Shown here: piece by piece, positions 22,481 through 33,861 of the stretch
Layout: each line of letters starts with the position of its first letter
How positions within the stretch are numbered: position 1 is the stretch's first letter
Source of the DNA: Viridothelium virens
Lineage: Eukaryota; Ascomycota; Dothideomycetes; Trypetheliales; Trypetheliaceae
Assembly (NCBI GenBank): GCA_010094025.1
Contig: ML991812.1
Coordinates: forward strand, 62,001-126,000
Direction: 5' to 3'
Length of the DNA stretch: 64,000 nucleotides
Notes under the pieces: generated by a model
The model's database searches: none
Told to the model about the DNA's origin: nothing
The model's input: the letters and a program-made list of their open reading frames with translations, nothing else
Program-made: the position numbers and the translations under genes

Positions 22481-24979
22481 CTTGAAAAGAATCGCGGATT
22501 TGCAAGGTAACAGGAACTGGAGGAGGAACCACAAAATCAGAAACTCGAAGGAAGGTCGTTCTGGATATATGAGCAAGTCAGTAAACCAAACCTATTCAGC
22601 AAACATGTGAAACAGGTTTTAGATTTCGTACGGCCGAGCTTGTGTGACTGTTGCAGAAAAGTGATCTTCTGCCCAGCACACTGTATTCACAGAGCTCACT
22701 GCGTAAAGTGATGAACCTTGTCGCAATTTTGTCGTCCCCAGTTTATGTGTTCGTGATATGTAGCTGCTCACATCAGAATGGTCGATCGGTCGCCGAGAAC
22801 TTCTCTAAATATCTTCTAAGAAGACGTTTCCGTTTTTTTTACGCCGTTATGCGGATGCTATCAATAAGGCAGCCATGCCCAATATGCCACTCTTGGCGCT
22901 TTCATTAGGATACTATTTGCGTATCCAGTATTGTACAAGTAGATTCCAATGTTTTCTCTCTTCGAGATTCAAATGACTTCTTTCTCTAGGGCCCTAAATT
23001 TCTACCGAAATATACGTAAAGAATTATGACAACAGATACTGACCAACAACTGAAGCACGCGCGCAGCGTCTACTGGGCTCCCTGGACTCAGGACCCCGGG
23101 CAAAAAAGAGACGGGCGTAATGAAGCTCGTTCACTTCTTTGACATTCTTGAATAGAGTCTCTTCACCAACCGTAGCGTATTTGCCCTTGCAGAAAAAGTT
23201 TCAGTTGCGAGTACTCTTCAGCCTCCGCTATATCTTGAACAGGCGAACGCTATTAGGAAAGCTGCCATTCACACCAAAGACACACCTCGATGAGAAATTG
23301 ATGTCTGTGAGGAGGACTTCGCTGCCTGAGGAGTATTAAACTCGTATGTTTTGTGCCATCGCTCAAAGCTCTTGTGTACAATTGTGAATGATTTATTTTG
23401 TGGTAACGAGATTGAGAAATCCACAAACTTGGCACATTACGCCTTCGGAGCTGTACACTCTGCAATATTCGGTGGAGCCTATTGCATCAAGCTGCTAACG
23501 ATTATAACCTGGAGGCTCCGCACAGTAAGTCAGCAGGTTCATCCCAGACCCTCTTGCCGTCGCACCACAGCAGAACCGTGCCAGCTACATGATCATAATA
23601 GAGGATATAGATCGTGGACGGCTGCTCGAGTCAGAAAAGAGGAAGACATCAGGGCCTTGTGCAAGACAAGGTGATGGTGTACCGTGTATGGCTTCCATGG
23701 CGTTTCCATCAGCTCGCATACGCTGAATTACCGATTACTCATACTCGCAGTTCACCTTCGTTCAAATAATGAGCAAGTCTCAAAGTGCAGGGTATACCAG
23801 CTATCTGGTGAAAGTCAAGGGTATGCTTGGAAATGCAAGGCCCTGTGCAGAAGTCCATCGGACATGCAAGATGTGCGGAAACAAAGCAGTTTACGTGAAC
23901 ACATGAAGTTACAGACGCGTCCTGACGGTGGAAAACTGTCTCGAAGGTTGGGGTTCAGTGACAAGGTGGCGATGCTGAGGCAACAAAGGACACCGCGATA
24001 GTCATAGAGGGTAGAAGGAAAGATAAAAATTGACGAAAACAACGGAAATTTGGCCGACTGATGTCAGAAGCGGAAGAGTTAGTAAGCGATTCTCGAGCGT
24101 GGTGCATGGGCACTTTGCCGAAAAAGGAAATTCCTTCTTACCGATAGGGATTTGCCAGGTCCAAGTTTGGGTGCTGTAAAACTATCTAGACGGTGGCGAA
24201 ATGACTACCATTATCAGCAGAACCTACTATAACTCATGGTTGTTCTTTTACTAAAATCTCATTGGTCCCAAAAGCCGCTCTTTGCCCACTGAATGCTCAT
24301 TTTGGCTCGGACTGGGCTTTAACGTCCATAGTTGATGTTCTTTCACCCCCGCGCCCAATGCTCATACATTTGCACCGAACGAGTTTGTCGTCATGATCCG
24401 AGCATATCAAGCTACGTATTTATTTTTTGAAGGCCTCTCTTCGGTGACCAGAGAACTCGGCCGGTGATGACAAGGATATTGGTGAAGCCACAGTGGCGGC
24501 ACGTGCAGCTTCAATTACGTCCGTAATAACGTATTCGGGATGCCAAGCAGCTGTGCTGGAACAGGTACATCTTCATCTCAAAATCACTTCGTGGCATTGT
24601 TTCAAGTTCCTACGGTGATCAGGCACTGGGGCCCAAAGGATGATAGTGATATCCTCGCATTGCTCCACGTTCGCTATGAGATGTGACGCACATCCATGCG
24701 GGGAATTTCCGACCCTTCCCATGAAACCCGATGTCATCCTGCGAGTTCTCGGATCTGTCCTGTACATGGTGGAAGAGATAACTTCAAGATACTTGAAGAT
24801 AGATGTAAGTCTTGAGAAATATACTCCAGGCTCAGCTCGTTTCTATTATCATTGAGAGAAGTTTTGAAGGGCGAATAGCAAGCATTCCCGAGATTTTATT
24901 CAACCCACAACACTCGAAGATAAAGAAGGAAAAAAAAAAAAACATTAATATAAACCCTCGACTTACGCAGTCATCCAAC
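22481..24979. other. Gene-poor 2.5-kb spacer
   Basis: Only short unrelated open frames occur on both strands. A run of A residues lies at about 24,930-24,942, just before the secreted-protein gene. I see no tRNA, no repeat pair and no recognisable exon. Confidence 0.5.
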
Positions 24980-25678
24980 ATGTCTTTCACCAACAGTCTC
25001 GTTACTTTCCTCATAAGCGCGACACTTACGACGTTCACCTCAGCCGCTACGACCGGCTCTAACATGGTCGATCGTGATCAGGGATACTCCCAAATCAAGG
25101 CATCGAATGGTACCTGGGACAAAATGGCCAGCCTCTGCTATGGTGGTCAGTCCAAGCGCAACCTCGAAGTCCGTATCCCAGAGTGGCCTCCCATCACTCC
25201 AGCAGGCTTCACGCAAGTACGCATGGGCGAATCTAAGGGCGAGAAAGGCCCCCTCGGTCTATGGACTTTTGGCCTCTTCACTTGCCTCGGACTCGGTGTG
25301 ACGGGCATACCGAAGAACCATACGGGCAACTCTCGTTTCTTAATGCACTTCATGGTCTCAGAGGGGAAGAAGGAGGATGATCAGTGGAATCCCTTTCATA
25401 AATTGGTCAAGGACGCCAGTCTCGAGAACATGAAGGGCTGGATGAGCATTCCTGACCTGTCCCAGCAACTTCCTGTAGGATGGTCAGACCTGGAAGCGGG
25501 ATACGTGGATCTTGTGATCAAAAGAATGGTTCAGAAAATGACGGAGCTTACTGGCAAAGCCCCTAAGACTGTGGCCCGACCTATGGCCCTGGTAGTGAAA
25601 CATCAACTCCCGCACGGGACTATGCAGATTGATCGCAACAACGAAGTCGAGATGGATGGGTACAGGGTGACCCAGTGA
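24980..25678 (+). CDS. Small secreted protein, possible CheD/CNF-like fold
   Basis: A single exon of 232 aa from the ATG at 24980. The frame is open further upstream but without the signal peptide at its start. Residues 1-22 form a signal peptide (hydrophobic FLISATLTTFTSA). Only two cysteines are present in the mature part (53 and 102), unlike disulfide-rich effectors. The segment LWTFGLFTCLGLGVTG followed after about 20 residues by FLMHFMVSE resembles the Cys..His arrangement of CheD-type and CNF-type glutamine deamidases (Cys102, His123). That match is by eye and weak. A novel secreted protein of unknown role is the safe call. The gene stands alone between spacers, as effector-like genes often do. 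Confidence 0.65.
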   Translation: MSFTNSLVTFLISATLTTFTSAATTGSNMVDRDQGYSQIKASNGTWDKMASLCYGGQSKRNLEVRIPEWPPITPAGFTQVRMGESKGEKGPLGLWTFGLFTCLGLGVTGIPKNHTGNSRFLMHFMVSEGKKEDDQWNPFHKLVKDASLENMKGWMSIPDLSQQLPVGWSDLEAGYVDLVIKRMVQKMTELTGKAPKTVARPMALVVKHQLPHGTMQIDRNNEVEMDGYRVTQ

Positions 25679-26651
25679 GCGGCTCCTTCAATAGAGACTG
25701 TAAAGATTGGTATGCCATCAATGCAAATATACTCCTGTTTCCACTTGTAGAAATGATTGATGAAAGGGTGAATCACGCACGATCGAGCACGGACGCTTCT
25801 AATGTAGAATCAGTTCGTAAAAGTTCAAAAGTGTACGAAAGCCCAATTTAAGATTTTGTACTAGCCAGAAAGGGGGATGACATCGCCAATCTACTGTGAT
25901 TAGAGTGCTCTCTACTCACCAAGATCCATCCTCGTTGAGGATAAGAATTCTGAGCATCGAAATGAGCATGAGAAAGGGGGACAGGCATGCAAATGATGTT
26001 CAGACAAATTTCTTTCACAAGAGGGCCAATCGAGGTATTTTGAGCCGGCGTACTCCTGGAAAGTCATCGAGGAGAGTTCTCTTTTGGCAAGGAAATTAGC
26101 TAGTTTGCTTGGCTTACCACTAGGTGACTCTTGGTGCTGTAGGATGGGTCAAGCAAGGAGGCTCCCGTTTCCGAGAACCGGTCGCGAAGCGTCGCAGCTG
26201 TGACGAATGTTGCTAATCCCAGTGGTGTCGCTCCAACTCTTCACAAAGTTGCGATGTCCAACGAGGTCCACCAACTTGTGGAGCCTTCAGCTATGTCAGG
26301 AAGCGTTCTATGGTCAGTACGTGCCCATAATCAGACGGACTTCTTCCGAATTTCGGGCAGAGTACGAAATTGCATATAGTCAAATCCATAAGTATTCATG
26401 AGCTACTTTGCGACTGAAGCCTACAGAGCGTAGTGGTGAAAGGTACGGGCGGTAGGACAAGTGTACCAAGTTCCAGTCGCTACTTCCGAGCGCGGAGCGA
26501 GATTTAGCCGGGGGATTTCTCCGAGCACTTCACCACGGGAGCAGAGTAGCGCGGCTATCATTTCAACATTTTCAAGCTCCATGCAGTGGCACTCTGGCCA
26601 GCATCATTGTCGCGCAGGAATTCACTCAAGCTTACCCTTAAGTGGGTAGCT
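25679..26651. other. Spacer before SEN2
   Basis: This 973-nt spacer contains the SEN2 promoter. I see no gene in it. Confidence 0.5.
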
Positions 26652-28013
26652 ATGGACAATGCAACGAAGCCTCGTTCTGACACGAACCCGGACTTAGAAG
26701 CAAACGTCAAGAAGCCATCGCGTCCAAACTATAGTCAAATTCACGCCAAAGCATTTCCTTTAGAAACCTATCCTCTCCCTGCTTTCATACCCCACAATCC
26801 ATTATCAGCCCTCCGCATCATCTATCTCGTTCTCTCACAATTTTTCTTCCCACCAGTGTCACATCCCCCCGTTCTTCATAAAGCTTCCTTTTCGTCCAGT
26901 ACACGTTCGGTCAATGTGACTGATCCTGTAGCCATTCGTGCGCTTTGGGAGAACGGCTTCTTCGGAAAAGGAACGCTGAGTCGCAGTGAGCCGACATGGC
27001 TGGAGCGGGAAAAGCGAAGAAGGGGCTTTGAGATGATGGAGACGGCTGAGGAGGTCACCAACCGAAGGAGGGAGGAGAGGCGGGAGATGAAGAAGGAGAG
27101 AGCGAGAAAGGAGCGGGAATTGGTGGAAGAGCAATTGAAGAAGGAAGGAAAAGTGGCAATTGAGTCGAATGGAGCATTAGATTCAGATCGTGATCAGAAT
27201 TTGGCGAATGGCGAGATTCAGGAGCTCAAAAGACTAGCTTCAATGGACAGACCTGAAGCCGAGGGAATGGATGAACCCACAAAACATGGCTTGGACCCTT
27301 CTTCGTCTTCAAGCATAGGCATCACGTTAGATGATCCTGATGCAGCCAAAGCAGATTTCGATAAGGGCTCTCCCGAGCTACAGGAGAAATTGGAGCTGGA
27401 AGCGGAGTTGATAAAAGATCAGGAGCACCTTCAACTAAGCTACGAGGAAGCCTTCTTTCTTACTTACGGTCTCGGTATTCTCGAAATCTACTCAGAGGAA
27501 ACCCATGACCGCATCTCAAATCTCGACTTACTTAAGCTCTTCCGCCAGCACTCCTACTTCCCCACCCGCTCCTCCACTCTACAGCCCGACGACCCATTCC
27601 TACTCTCCTACATCGTCTACCATCACTTCCGTTCCCTTGGTTGGGTCGTTCGTGAAGGTCTCAAATTTGCCGTCGACTTCTTACTCTACAATCGCGGGCC
27701 CGTCTTCGCCCACGCCCAATTCGCTATCGTGATCATCCCCGCTTACCAACATCCATACTGGTCCGAGACCCCAGAGCGCGCAGCAGTGACAAGGAAGAAG
27801 GCCCGCAAGTCCTGGTGGTGGTTGCACGCCGTGAATCGGGTGCAGGCGACGGTGCGAAAAGACCTGGTGCTGGCGTATGTCGAGATCCCGCCGCCGGGTG
27901 AGAGAGACGGGGAGGTTGCTGCCGATGTGGAAGATATCGGCAAGTTGCTTAAGAGTTATAAAGTCCGCGAATTTGCGGTGAAAAGGTGGACGCCGAACCG
28001 GAATCGGGACTGA
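26652..28013 (+). CDS. SEN2: tRNA-splicing endonuclease subunit Sen2
   Basis: A single exon of 453 aa. The ATG at 26652 is the first in frame. The N-terminal domain contains VTDPVAIRALWENGFFGKGTLSRSEPTW, a strong Sen2 signature. A charged coiled-coil rich in Glu/Lys/Arg follows (about residues 110-170), then an acidic linker. The C-terminal catalytic domain holds LSYEEAFFLTYGLG and the triad: Tyr346 (VDFLLYNRGP), His354 (FAHAQF) and Lys403 (TVRKDLVLAYV). Sen2 cuts the 5' exon-intron junction of pre-tRNAs within the Sen2-Sen15-Sen34-Sen54 complex. All catalytic residues are present. The length is a little above yeast Sen2 because of the coiled-coil. Confidence 0.94.
   Translation: MDNATKPRSDTNPDLEANVKKPSRPNYSQIHAKAFPLETYPLPAFIPHNPLSALRIIYLVLSQFFFPPVSHPPVLHKASFSSSTRSVNVTDPVAIRALWENGFFGKGTLSRSEPTWLEREKRRRGFEMMETAEEVTNRRREERREMKKERARKERELVEEQLKKEGKVAIESNGALDSDRDQNLANGEIQELKRLASMDRPEAEGMDEPTKHGLDPSSSSSIGITLDDPDAAKADFDKGSPELQEKLELEAELIKDQEHLQLSYEEAFFLTYGLGILEIYSEETHDRISNLDLLKLFRQHSYFPTRSSTLQPDDPFLLSYIVYHHFRSLGWVVREGLKFAVDFLLYNRGPVFAHAQFAIVIIPAYQHPYWSETPERAAVTRKKARKSWWWLHAVNRVQATVRKDLVLAYVEIPPPGERDGEVAADVEDIGKLLKSYKVREFAVKRWTPNRNRD
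27500..27960. other. C-rich to G-rich skew switch inside SEN2
   Basis: Positions 27541-27600 hold about 33 C and 6 G; 27841-27900 hold about 16 C and 24 G (hand counts). The switch is near 27,760, in the catalytic domain. Confidence 0.5.
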
Positions 28014-28856
28014 CAGATTTGTTCGACTGAATTTCTGTACTTGATCGTGGGTATATGCTTGAGAAGGCAGATTCAGGCCAGAACAAACGTCGTTTGAGCG
28101 TTACCAAGAGTCTGTCCGTTCATGACGCTGCAGACATAGGAGTCTCCGATCGTTGGTCAATGTTTCTCCGTTCCTGAGTCTCGAGTATCGTCCGGAATCG
28201 TTTGCGGAAGAATGAAGGGCGCCTATCCACCGATGAGAACGGACACGTAGTGTCCTTCAACCACAATTAGGGCTCCGATGCCTAAGAAGCCCTTGCTTAT
28301 TATGAAACATTGGCGCACCACGGTAGTCGATCTGATACAGTGTTGCGTGGCGAGCATACTCTTCTTTCGCTTCCCACTTGGGCCTCATGTAGACTCTCGA
28401 CGAAGAGAATCCCTTTATAGCTTCCGGCCTTTTTCTCCCATACCAGAAACAGCCCGTAACCTATCTACTCAGCTGTATGGTAATGGACAGCCAGCATGCG
28501 TTGGAATTGCACGAAGTCAATGGACAATTCCTCATATTGGATCACCTTTGATGCAGTCGGCAAGGACGCCCGCATATCATCCTCCGAAAGCTATCGGCAA
28601 CGTTAATGCATGGGCTCTTTACTCAATAGCCCCCATTTCGAGTTTCCATCAGGCGATTAATATTGGTGAGTAAAGCATACTATCACCAATGGAAGAGATC
28701 ACATCGAAATCAATACTTGGAGAGGAGAGAATTAAGTTAGGAGATACTGTCATTTTTGGTCGCCTTCCAGCAGTGATTACACCATCGAGCTCATCACAGC
28801 CTGAGCGACCTATGTCTGGCCTCAGGTTCGACGGATGTAGAGAACGCTAAAGTCAA
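28014..28856. other. Spacer between SEN2 and the SDR pseudogene
   Basis: 843 nt with no recognisable gene. Confidence 0.5.
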
Positions 28857-29265
28857 TCAAAGCCCCTTGAGGGCAGTATTGTCCTTCGTGATCTTAGCCC
28901 ACTTCGCAGTCTGAACTCCAATCTTCTGCTGCATCTCCTCGTCACATACCGTTTGCTCTGATTCATCCTTTTTGAGCAGAATGAAACATCCACGCTCCCC
29001 GTCGTACGCCTTGTTGACGGCCAGCTCGACCATATCAATGCCTGCGGCAGATGAGAGGCGGAACTAAGTTGAGCTTGTGGATGGAAGCTTTAGCATTTGG
29101 GTATTTCGAAATAACGTCACGCAATATTTTAGTATTAGTATTAGCGGCGCCGGCGTTTCTGACGATGAAGACGGCAGCGAGCTCTAGGTACGCCTTCAGA
29201 AGATGCTCGGAGGCATGCAAACCAGCCGAACCGTTAGCATCAGTGAGAATGACTGTGCCAGCCAT
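28857..29265 (-). pseudogene. Short-chain dehydrogenase remnant with its core deleted
   Basis: The N-terminal 67 codons from the ATG at 29265 read like a fungal SDR: a first beta strand, a coenzyme loop and KYPNAKASIHKLNL. The coenzyme loop reads TDANGSAG where TGxxxGxG is expected. The C-terminal piece (RLSSAAGIDMVELAVNKAYDGERG to KDNTALKGL, stop at 28857) follows almost at once in another frame. About 170 residues of the usual chain, including the Ser-Tyr-Lys active site, are missing, and the two parts differ in frame. No splice signals explain the join. I read this as one internal deletion of a once complete gene of about 300 codons. Confidence 0.75.
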
Positions 29266-31316
29266 GTTCTGTCTGGTGCCGAACGAGCCGTCGTAACTCA
29301 ACTATATCCATAGCTTCATAGCTTAGAGAGTCCCGAAGCTGAGAGAAGCTTGTTCTAGCTTGGAGCTTCGGGGAGAAGCCAACCAGTCATCTCACCGCTC
29401 TCCCATGAAAATTTTCAATAGACGTCGAAACGTACAGAAATTTAGAGTTAAACCCCTTTGTGTACCTCGAAGAGGCAGAGCTTACCACTTGTACTATTCT
29501 AGACTTTCGGACCCTGAGTTTGTGGCGGTGGTTAGGCAGCGATGTCCGGGTTACGTACCTCCAATTGAGCATGTACGGATTTTGAAGATATTGACTCGTT
29601 CGCAGGGAAACCTTAATTGCCGCCCAAAACAAGTGCTAGTAGTGCATCGGTCTTCAGCTAGATATATGAAATGGTCATGAAAGAACATACCCCTGTCCTC
29701 CTCTCATTGACCGGCCGCCGAAATGCGGGGACGCAGGCACATCCCGCTACTGCAGGGCCCCTTCGAATATCACATCGACGGTGTCGACTATTCCGAGCGC
29801 ATCTCTAGCGTTTCCATGCAAAAGAGATTGTGGGGACGAATGAGAGAAGATCTTCGATCTTACCTTTGACTCCGGAAATATTCTCGCATATTCTTGCTAT
29901 CCAGAGCCCCACTACTAATGCCTCGAGTCTGATCCGTTACATATGTGTCACGTCATAACAGTAGAAGTAGTATAATGAAAAACAAGGAACTTATGAATGT
30001 AGATTGCTTTCGTTCTCAATTCTCGTCAAAAGTCTCACAGTTCTAGCTATGCCTGTGTCTTGAAGGCATCACTAAAAACTTATCTTTGTTCAGCTGGCCA
30101 TTGGATAGACATTCGTAGGAACTGTGGATGGCGAGAGGTGCCTATCCGACGGGGAATGATTTCTTCGCAAGCCGTGGCAACCAGTCATAGTAAGTAAAGT
30201 TTATGAACATAGTGTTGGGTGCATCATTCTGACTCTGGCGCGTCAAGAGGTATAACTTGCGCTCATAAGAGAAGATGGAATGAGTTTCCGAAAGAAAAAA
30301 GACGACCATACCGATTTCCACTATCAGTGTAATAAGAAATTGTAGGGGACTTCTAGAAAGGTTCGTTCGATCTTTTTGCGCTATGCTTAGAGAACTATGA
30401 AGCAGTCTCGCAAGGCAGAGCTAGTGCAACAAGATGAGACAATGCAACCCGCAGCTTTAGGAACATCGACTGTATGCATTTTTCTGGACTCGCAAATTTT
30501 TTTTTTCGTCTGATTCACATTCTCAGCGATTGCATAAAAAGAATTGTTCTGGATCGTTTCTGCATGCAAGCGAGCGCTGCTAATGACCGCACGCATTGAT
30601 TTCACGATTCAGGGTCATGAAACTTCCATGACTCTTCTGACAAGACAAGCCGCAAGCACGTGGCAGGGTTAACCATAATTTCTCCGATCGCTGCGAACAC
30701 CTCGTGCGATCTCCACAGGGACTTGCGGGAGGCTACAGTCCCTGGCAAAGTTAGACATGTGTAACTTCCGGTCCTGATGGACGGCACAGAGTGTCGGAAG
30801 TCGCAGTGGACTTCCGATCGTCTCCTGCCGAGTGGGAACCAATTCCTTTGGTCATTAATGGAGAATTAAAATAAGATAGATGGCTTGATTAAGAGTTGCT
30901 GAAAGAGGGAGTTCGTCAATTCTTTTAATCTATCGACCCGAAGATCTCCACCTGTTCGATAGGCCTGGGTTCTCGGCTGGGAAGCAAGGATATCCTTTCT
31001 TCATTTCAACTCATTATTTTGAAACGCACCGCGTTGACCCCACCACCCCGCTATGGAGATCTCCGTAACGTGGAAGATAAGGTTTCTTGCGTAAGCCGTT
31101 TTAGAGATGCTTTGAAGTCTGCCGCGTGGCGTCGAGGCGAAACGCAGTACGGTGACGTTCGTTGTTACGCCTCTGCTGGTACGTAACGTGTTTTGGTCCA
31201 TGTGCAAGCCGTTGCATAGAATGAATTTGGCGCTAGCGAGAGGAGAAGAGTTTTCAAAGTGACGTAACGTGCTTCAATCTTGTTCATGGGAGGCATGAGA
31301 AGATGTCGCGTAAGCT
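29266..31316. other. Gene-poor 2-kb spacer
   Basis: No complete gene is visible. A coding-like stretch near 29,715-29,875 on the plus strand is open for about 50 codons without known similarity. Otherwise I see only short frames and AT-rich sequence. Confidence 0.45.
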
Positions 31317-32342
31317 TCATTTCTTTCCCTTCCTCTTGGCTTTATCACCCTTGCCCTGCTCTTGAGCATCCTTGCCCTTCTCCACGAACCCACCTGTCAC
31401 CAGTACATCCCGAGCCACGACCCCAATGCAACGGAATCTTTCCGGCCCCAGTAAGGTGCCACCAAACCATCTGGACACGACGACGACTACGTTCCATACG
31501 TCCAGCATCTGCATGAGCTTCAAGACTCGTCCCCCAGCTGCGCTTTCGCCGTCGTCATCGGAGTCCTGATATGTGACTTCGGTCTTCGCCTCAGCTTCAG
31601 GCCCAGTCTGAACACGTATCCGCCAGGCAGTAATGTTGTGTGTGGCACGCGCGGCGCGTTTATCCGTACCAACAAGATGCGCAATGAAGGCGCGGGCTTC
31701 CGCCGGAGAAGCAACTGCTGCGGCGCGAGCAAGGAACGTTGAATCTTTTACAGTGAGAGGCTCGGAGAGCGTCCATTGCGGCGACACGTTTTCTGGATGT
31801 AGCCGAGCGGGCGCTCCATCTGCTGCTGGATGGGTATCGGCAATTTGCGAAAAGCTGGTGCCTGCATCATAAGAGCCCTTGATCTGCTGATCTATATCGA
31901 GCTCTGGCGTCGTGTCTTTATGGCCCCCATGACTTTCTTCTTCTGTGGTGAAGATCGCCTCGCATTCCTCAACCAAATCATAGACGCAAGGTTCACCGGG
32001 CATCCATACTTTTTCTAGCGAATTCTTCACCACTTCCAGTAACCTTATGCTATCGCCCTTTCTAGTGCTCGCATCGCCCCCAGTCAAAATACCTGAAACA
32101 TATGGGCATGTTTCAGGATAGGAAGCTGGGAAGGTGAGGCGCAGGCTTATTGAGGGCCGCGATGGGAGGCGAAGGACGCACGAGATGGGGGCTGTAGCGG
32201 ACTTGTCCGTACTCTCCGCTCCTCCTTCTGGAAAACGGTCAGCATTGCGACTGGGGTCAGACGACGGAGAGACAGGAGCAAGAGTGTCGGGATCGAAGAT
32301 TGCGTTGATGGAGGTAAGTTCATCCCCGAGTGTAGGATTCAT
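31317..32342 (-). CDS. YIH1: IMPACT/Yih1-family protein (RWD plus UPF0029 domain)
   Basis: A single exon of 341 aa. The N-terminus (about residues 1-135) is an RWD domain (LGDELTSINAIFDPDTL, LRLTFPASYPETCPYV). An acidic and Pro/Ala-rich linker follows. The C-terminal UPF0029/IMPACT domain (about 195-320) holds ATHNITAWRI, DSDDDGESAAGGRVLKLM and VVVSRWFGGTLLGPERFRCI, which are strongly conserved in the family. Yih1 and IMPACT compete with the kinase Gcn2 for Gcn1 and so damp the amino acid starvation response, and they also bind actin. The basic Lys-rich tail (KAKRKGKK) is a likely nucleic-acid or nuclear tail. It is a little longer than yeast Yih1 (258 aa). Confidence 0.9.
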   Translation of the reverse strand: MNPTLGDELTSINAIFDPDTLAPVSPSSDPSRNADRFPEGGAESTDKSATAPISCVLRLPSRPSISLRLTFPASYPETCPYVSGILTGGDASTRKGDSIRLLEVVKNSLEKVWMPGEPCVYDLVEECEAIFTTEEESHGGHKDTTPELDIDQQIKGSYDAGTSFSQIADTHPAADGAPARLHPENVSPQWTLSEPLTVKDSTFLARAAAVASPAEARAFIAHLVGTDKRAARATHNITAWRIRVQTGPEAEAKTEVTYQDSDDDGESAAGGRVLKLMQMLDVWNVVVVVSRWFGGTLLGPERFRCIGVVARDVLVTGGFVEKGKDAQEQGKGDKAKRKGKK

Positions 32343-32850
32343 CGCAGAGGTTGCCTTTATTTTTGGTGGCAGGACCAGAGGAAGAACCGGTGACGTCGCG
32401 GGAAGAGCTACCTTACCTTAATGACCCGTCTGATTGGGTCAGTTTTTGTTTGGATGTAGGAAACACGACAACATCAATGGGAAATCTCCATGCGTGAATT
32501 TCAAAAAGTATTGAATTGGAGAATTAATAGTATTAAGGATAGTAGAGAATTGATAATAGACCGTATTCGGTAAATCATGATTCATCCACAGACCCATGCT
32601 AGAACGCTCTGAGCAGAGCAAGCTGCAGTATATCAACAATCATCTCCTGTATTGCCTACATATAAACCACCAGGCTTTTGTGGCATCGACAGAAGTCGCT
32701 GTGCAGACATGAATCCACCAAGAGCTTCCATATGTGCCGCTCCATAGCCATCAATGTACATGTTTCACTCAAATCAGAACGCCATTTCCGTGGTATCATA
32801 GCGAAGAAAACATGGACAAGCAAAAGACCACACCATATTGAACCGCCATC
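32343..32850. other. Spacer upstream of YIH1
   Basis: 508 nt, holding the YIH1 promoter and the 3' end of the next minus-strand gene. I see nothing else. Confidence 0.5.
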
Positions 32851-33861
32851 TTATCCAAATACCAAGCTCTTTCTCTTTCTCAGCTTCGGTTTGCTGGGCC
32901 GTGAGTCGCTCCGGTCAGGCCATTGGCCTGGTGTTGCGCTCCTTTCTAACGAGGTTGAAGGAATTTGGTCGTCCGACTTGTCAGGAAATTCTGGTAGCTG
33001 CAGGACCGGCTCTCGCTCATTCGCACCACGTGGTACGAGCTTCAATCTGGACGCTCCGTCTTTTGGCTTGGAAGGTGTGGTCGGGCTTTTCACACCGTCA
33101 TTTGATTTTCTGGTGGCGAATTTGGCAATGGATATCGTTTTCGAGAGGCTGCGGAGACGGCTGTGGCTGGTCGATGACGGCCGTTGCGGGAGAGATGTAG
33201 TGGAGAAAGGGTCGGAGTCGAGGAATGAAGGGTGCGGTGAGGGTCCAGATGGTGGGAGGAAGACGGCTGAGACTGCGCGAGCTTCTGCTGCCGACTCCAT
33301 GAGTGGAATGGAGGAGAAGCGTTTGCTCTGGGAATATGTGCTTGACATTGATCTTCGTGCCACCTTCTCGAAATCGGATGAAAGCTCCATGGGACTGTCA
33401 TGCCGAGACGATGGTTTTGAAGGGCTGTCGCTCCTCGAAGATTTTTCTGTAGACGAGTGAAGAGAAACCTCTACCATTGTCGGGCGAACGGGTTTCATTG
33501 AGATGACGAGAGCCTCTGTACAGGCTTTTGCGGTGTACTCATATGTGGTTGCGAGCTCTAGGAGGTTTTCGTCGAACTCAATGTCGTCAAAGTCATCACT
33601 GTCTTCTTCCACGCTGAGAGTGTCGCCATGTTCCGTGGGTGAGAGACCTTCCTCGTCCGAGAGGTATTGATGGTGAAGGATAGACTCAGAGTCTCGCTTC
33701 ATTCCAAAGCCCAATTCTTGCTTTAGTCCTACAGGGACTTTTTCGGAGTCACGCCGGGATGTCGACGACGTAGAGCTTCTTGATGCGTTTGTGGTAGCCA
33801 TAGTGGATGGAAAAGTCCAATGCTCCAATTGAGGGGAGGCTGCCTCGACAATTGTTGTCAT
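32851..33861 (-). CDS. Hypothetical disordered Ser/Pro-rich protein
   Basis: A single exon of 336 aa starting MTTIVEAASPQ. An acidic central segment (EEDSDDFDDIEFDENLLELA) precedes a moderately hydrophobic stretch ending ACTEALVISMKPVRPTMVEV, which is the only region that looks foldable. The rest is Ser/Arg/Pro-rich with many possible phosphorylation sites (RRPSS, SRSDSPSKPSSR). A very basic end (KPKLRKRKS) could be a nuclear signal. I do not recognise a family. The single long frame with an ATG and even codon use argues for a real gene. A role in signalling or chromatin would be guesswork. Confidence 0.6.
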   Translation of the reverse strand: MTTIVEAASPQLEHWTFPSTMATTNASRSSTSSTSRRDSEKVPVGLKQELGFGMKRDSESILHHQYLSDEEGLSPTEHGDTLSVEEDSDDFDDIEFDENLLELATTYEYTAKACTEALVISMKPVRPTMVEVSLHSSTEKSSRSDSPSKPSSRHDSPMELSSDFEKVARRSMSSTYSQSKRFSSIPLMESAAEARAVSAVFLPPSGPSPHPSFLDSDPFSTTSLPQRPSSTSHSRLRSLSKTISIAKFATRKSNDGVKSPTTPSKPKDGASRLKLVPRGANEREPVLQLPEFPDKSDDQIPSTSLERSATPGQWPDRSDSRPSKPKLRKRKSLVFG

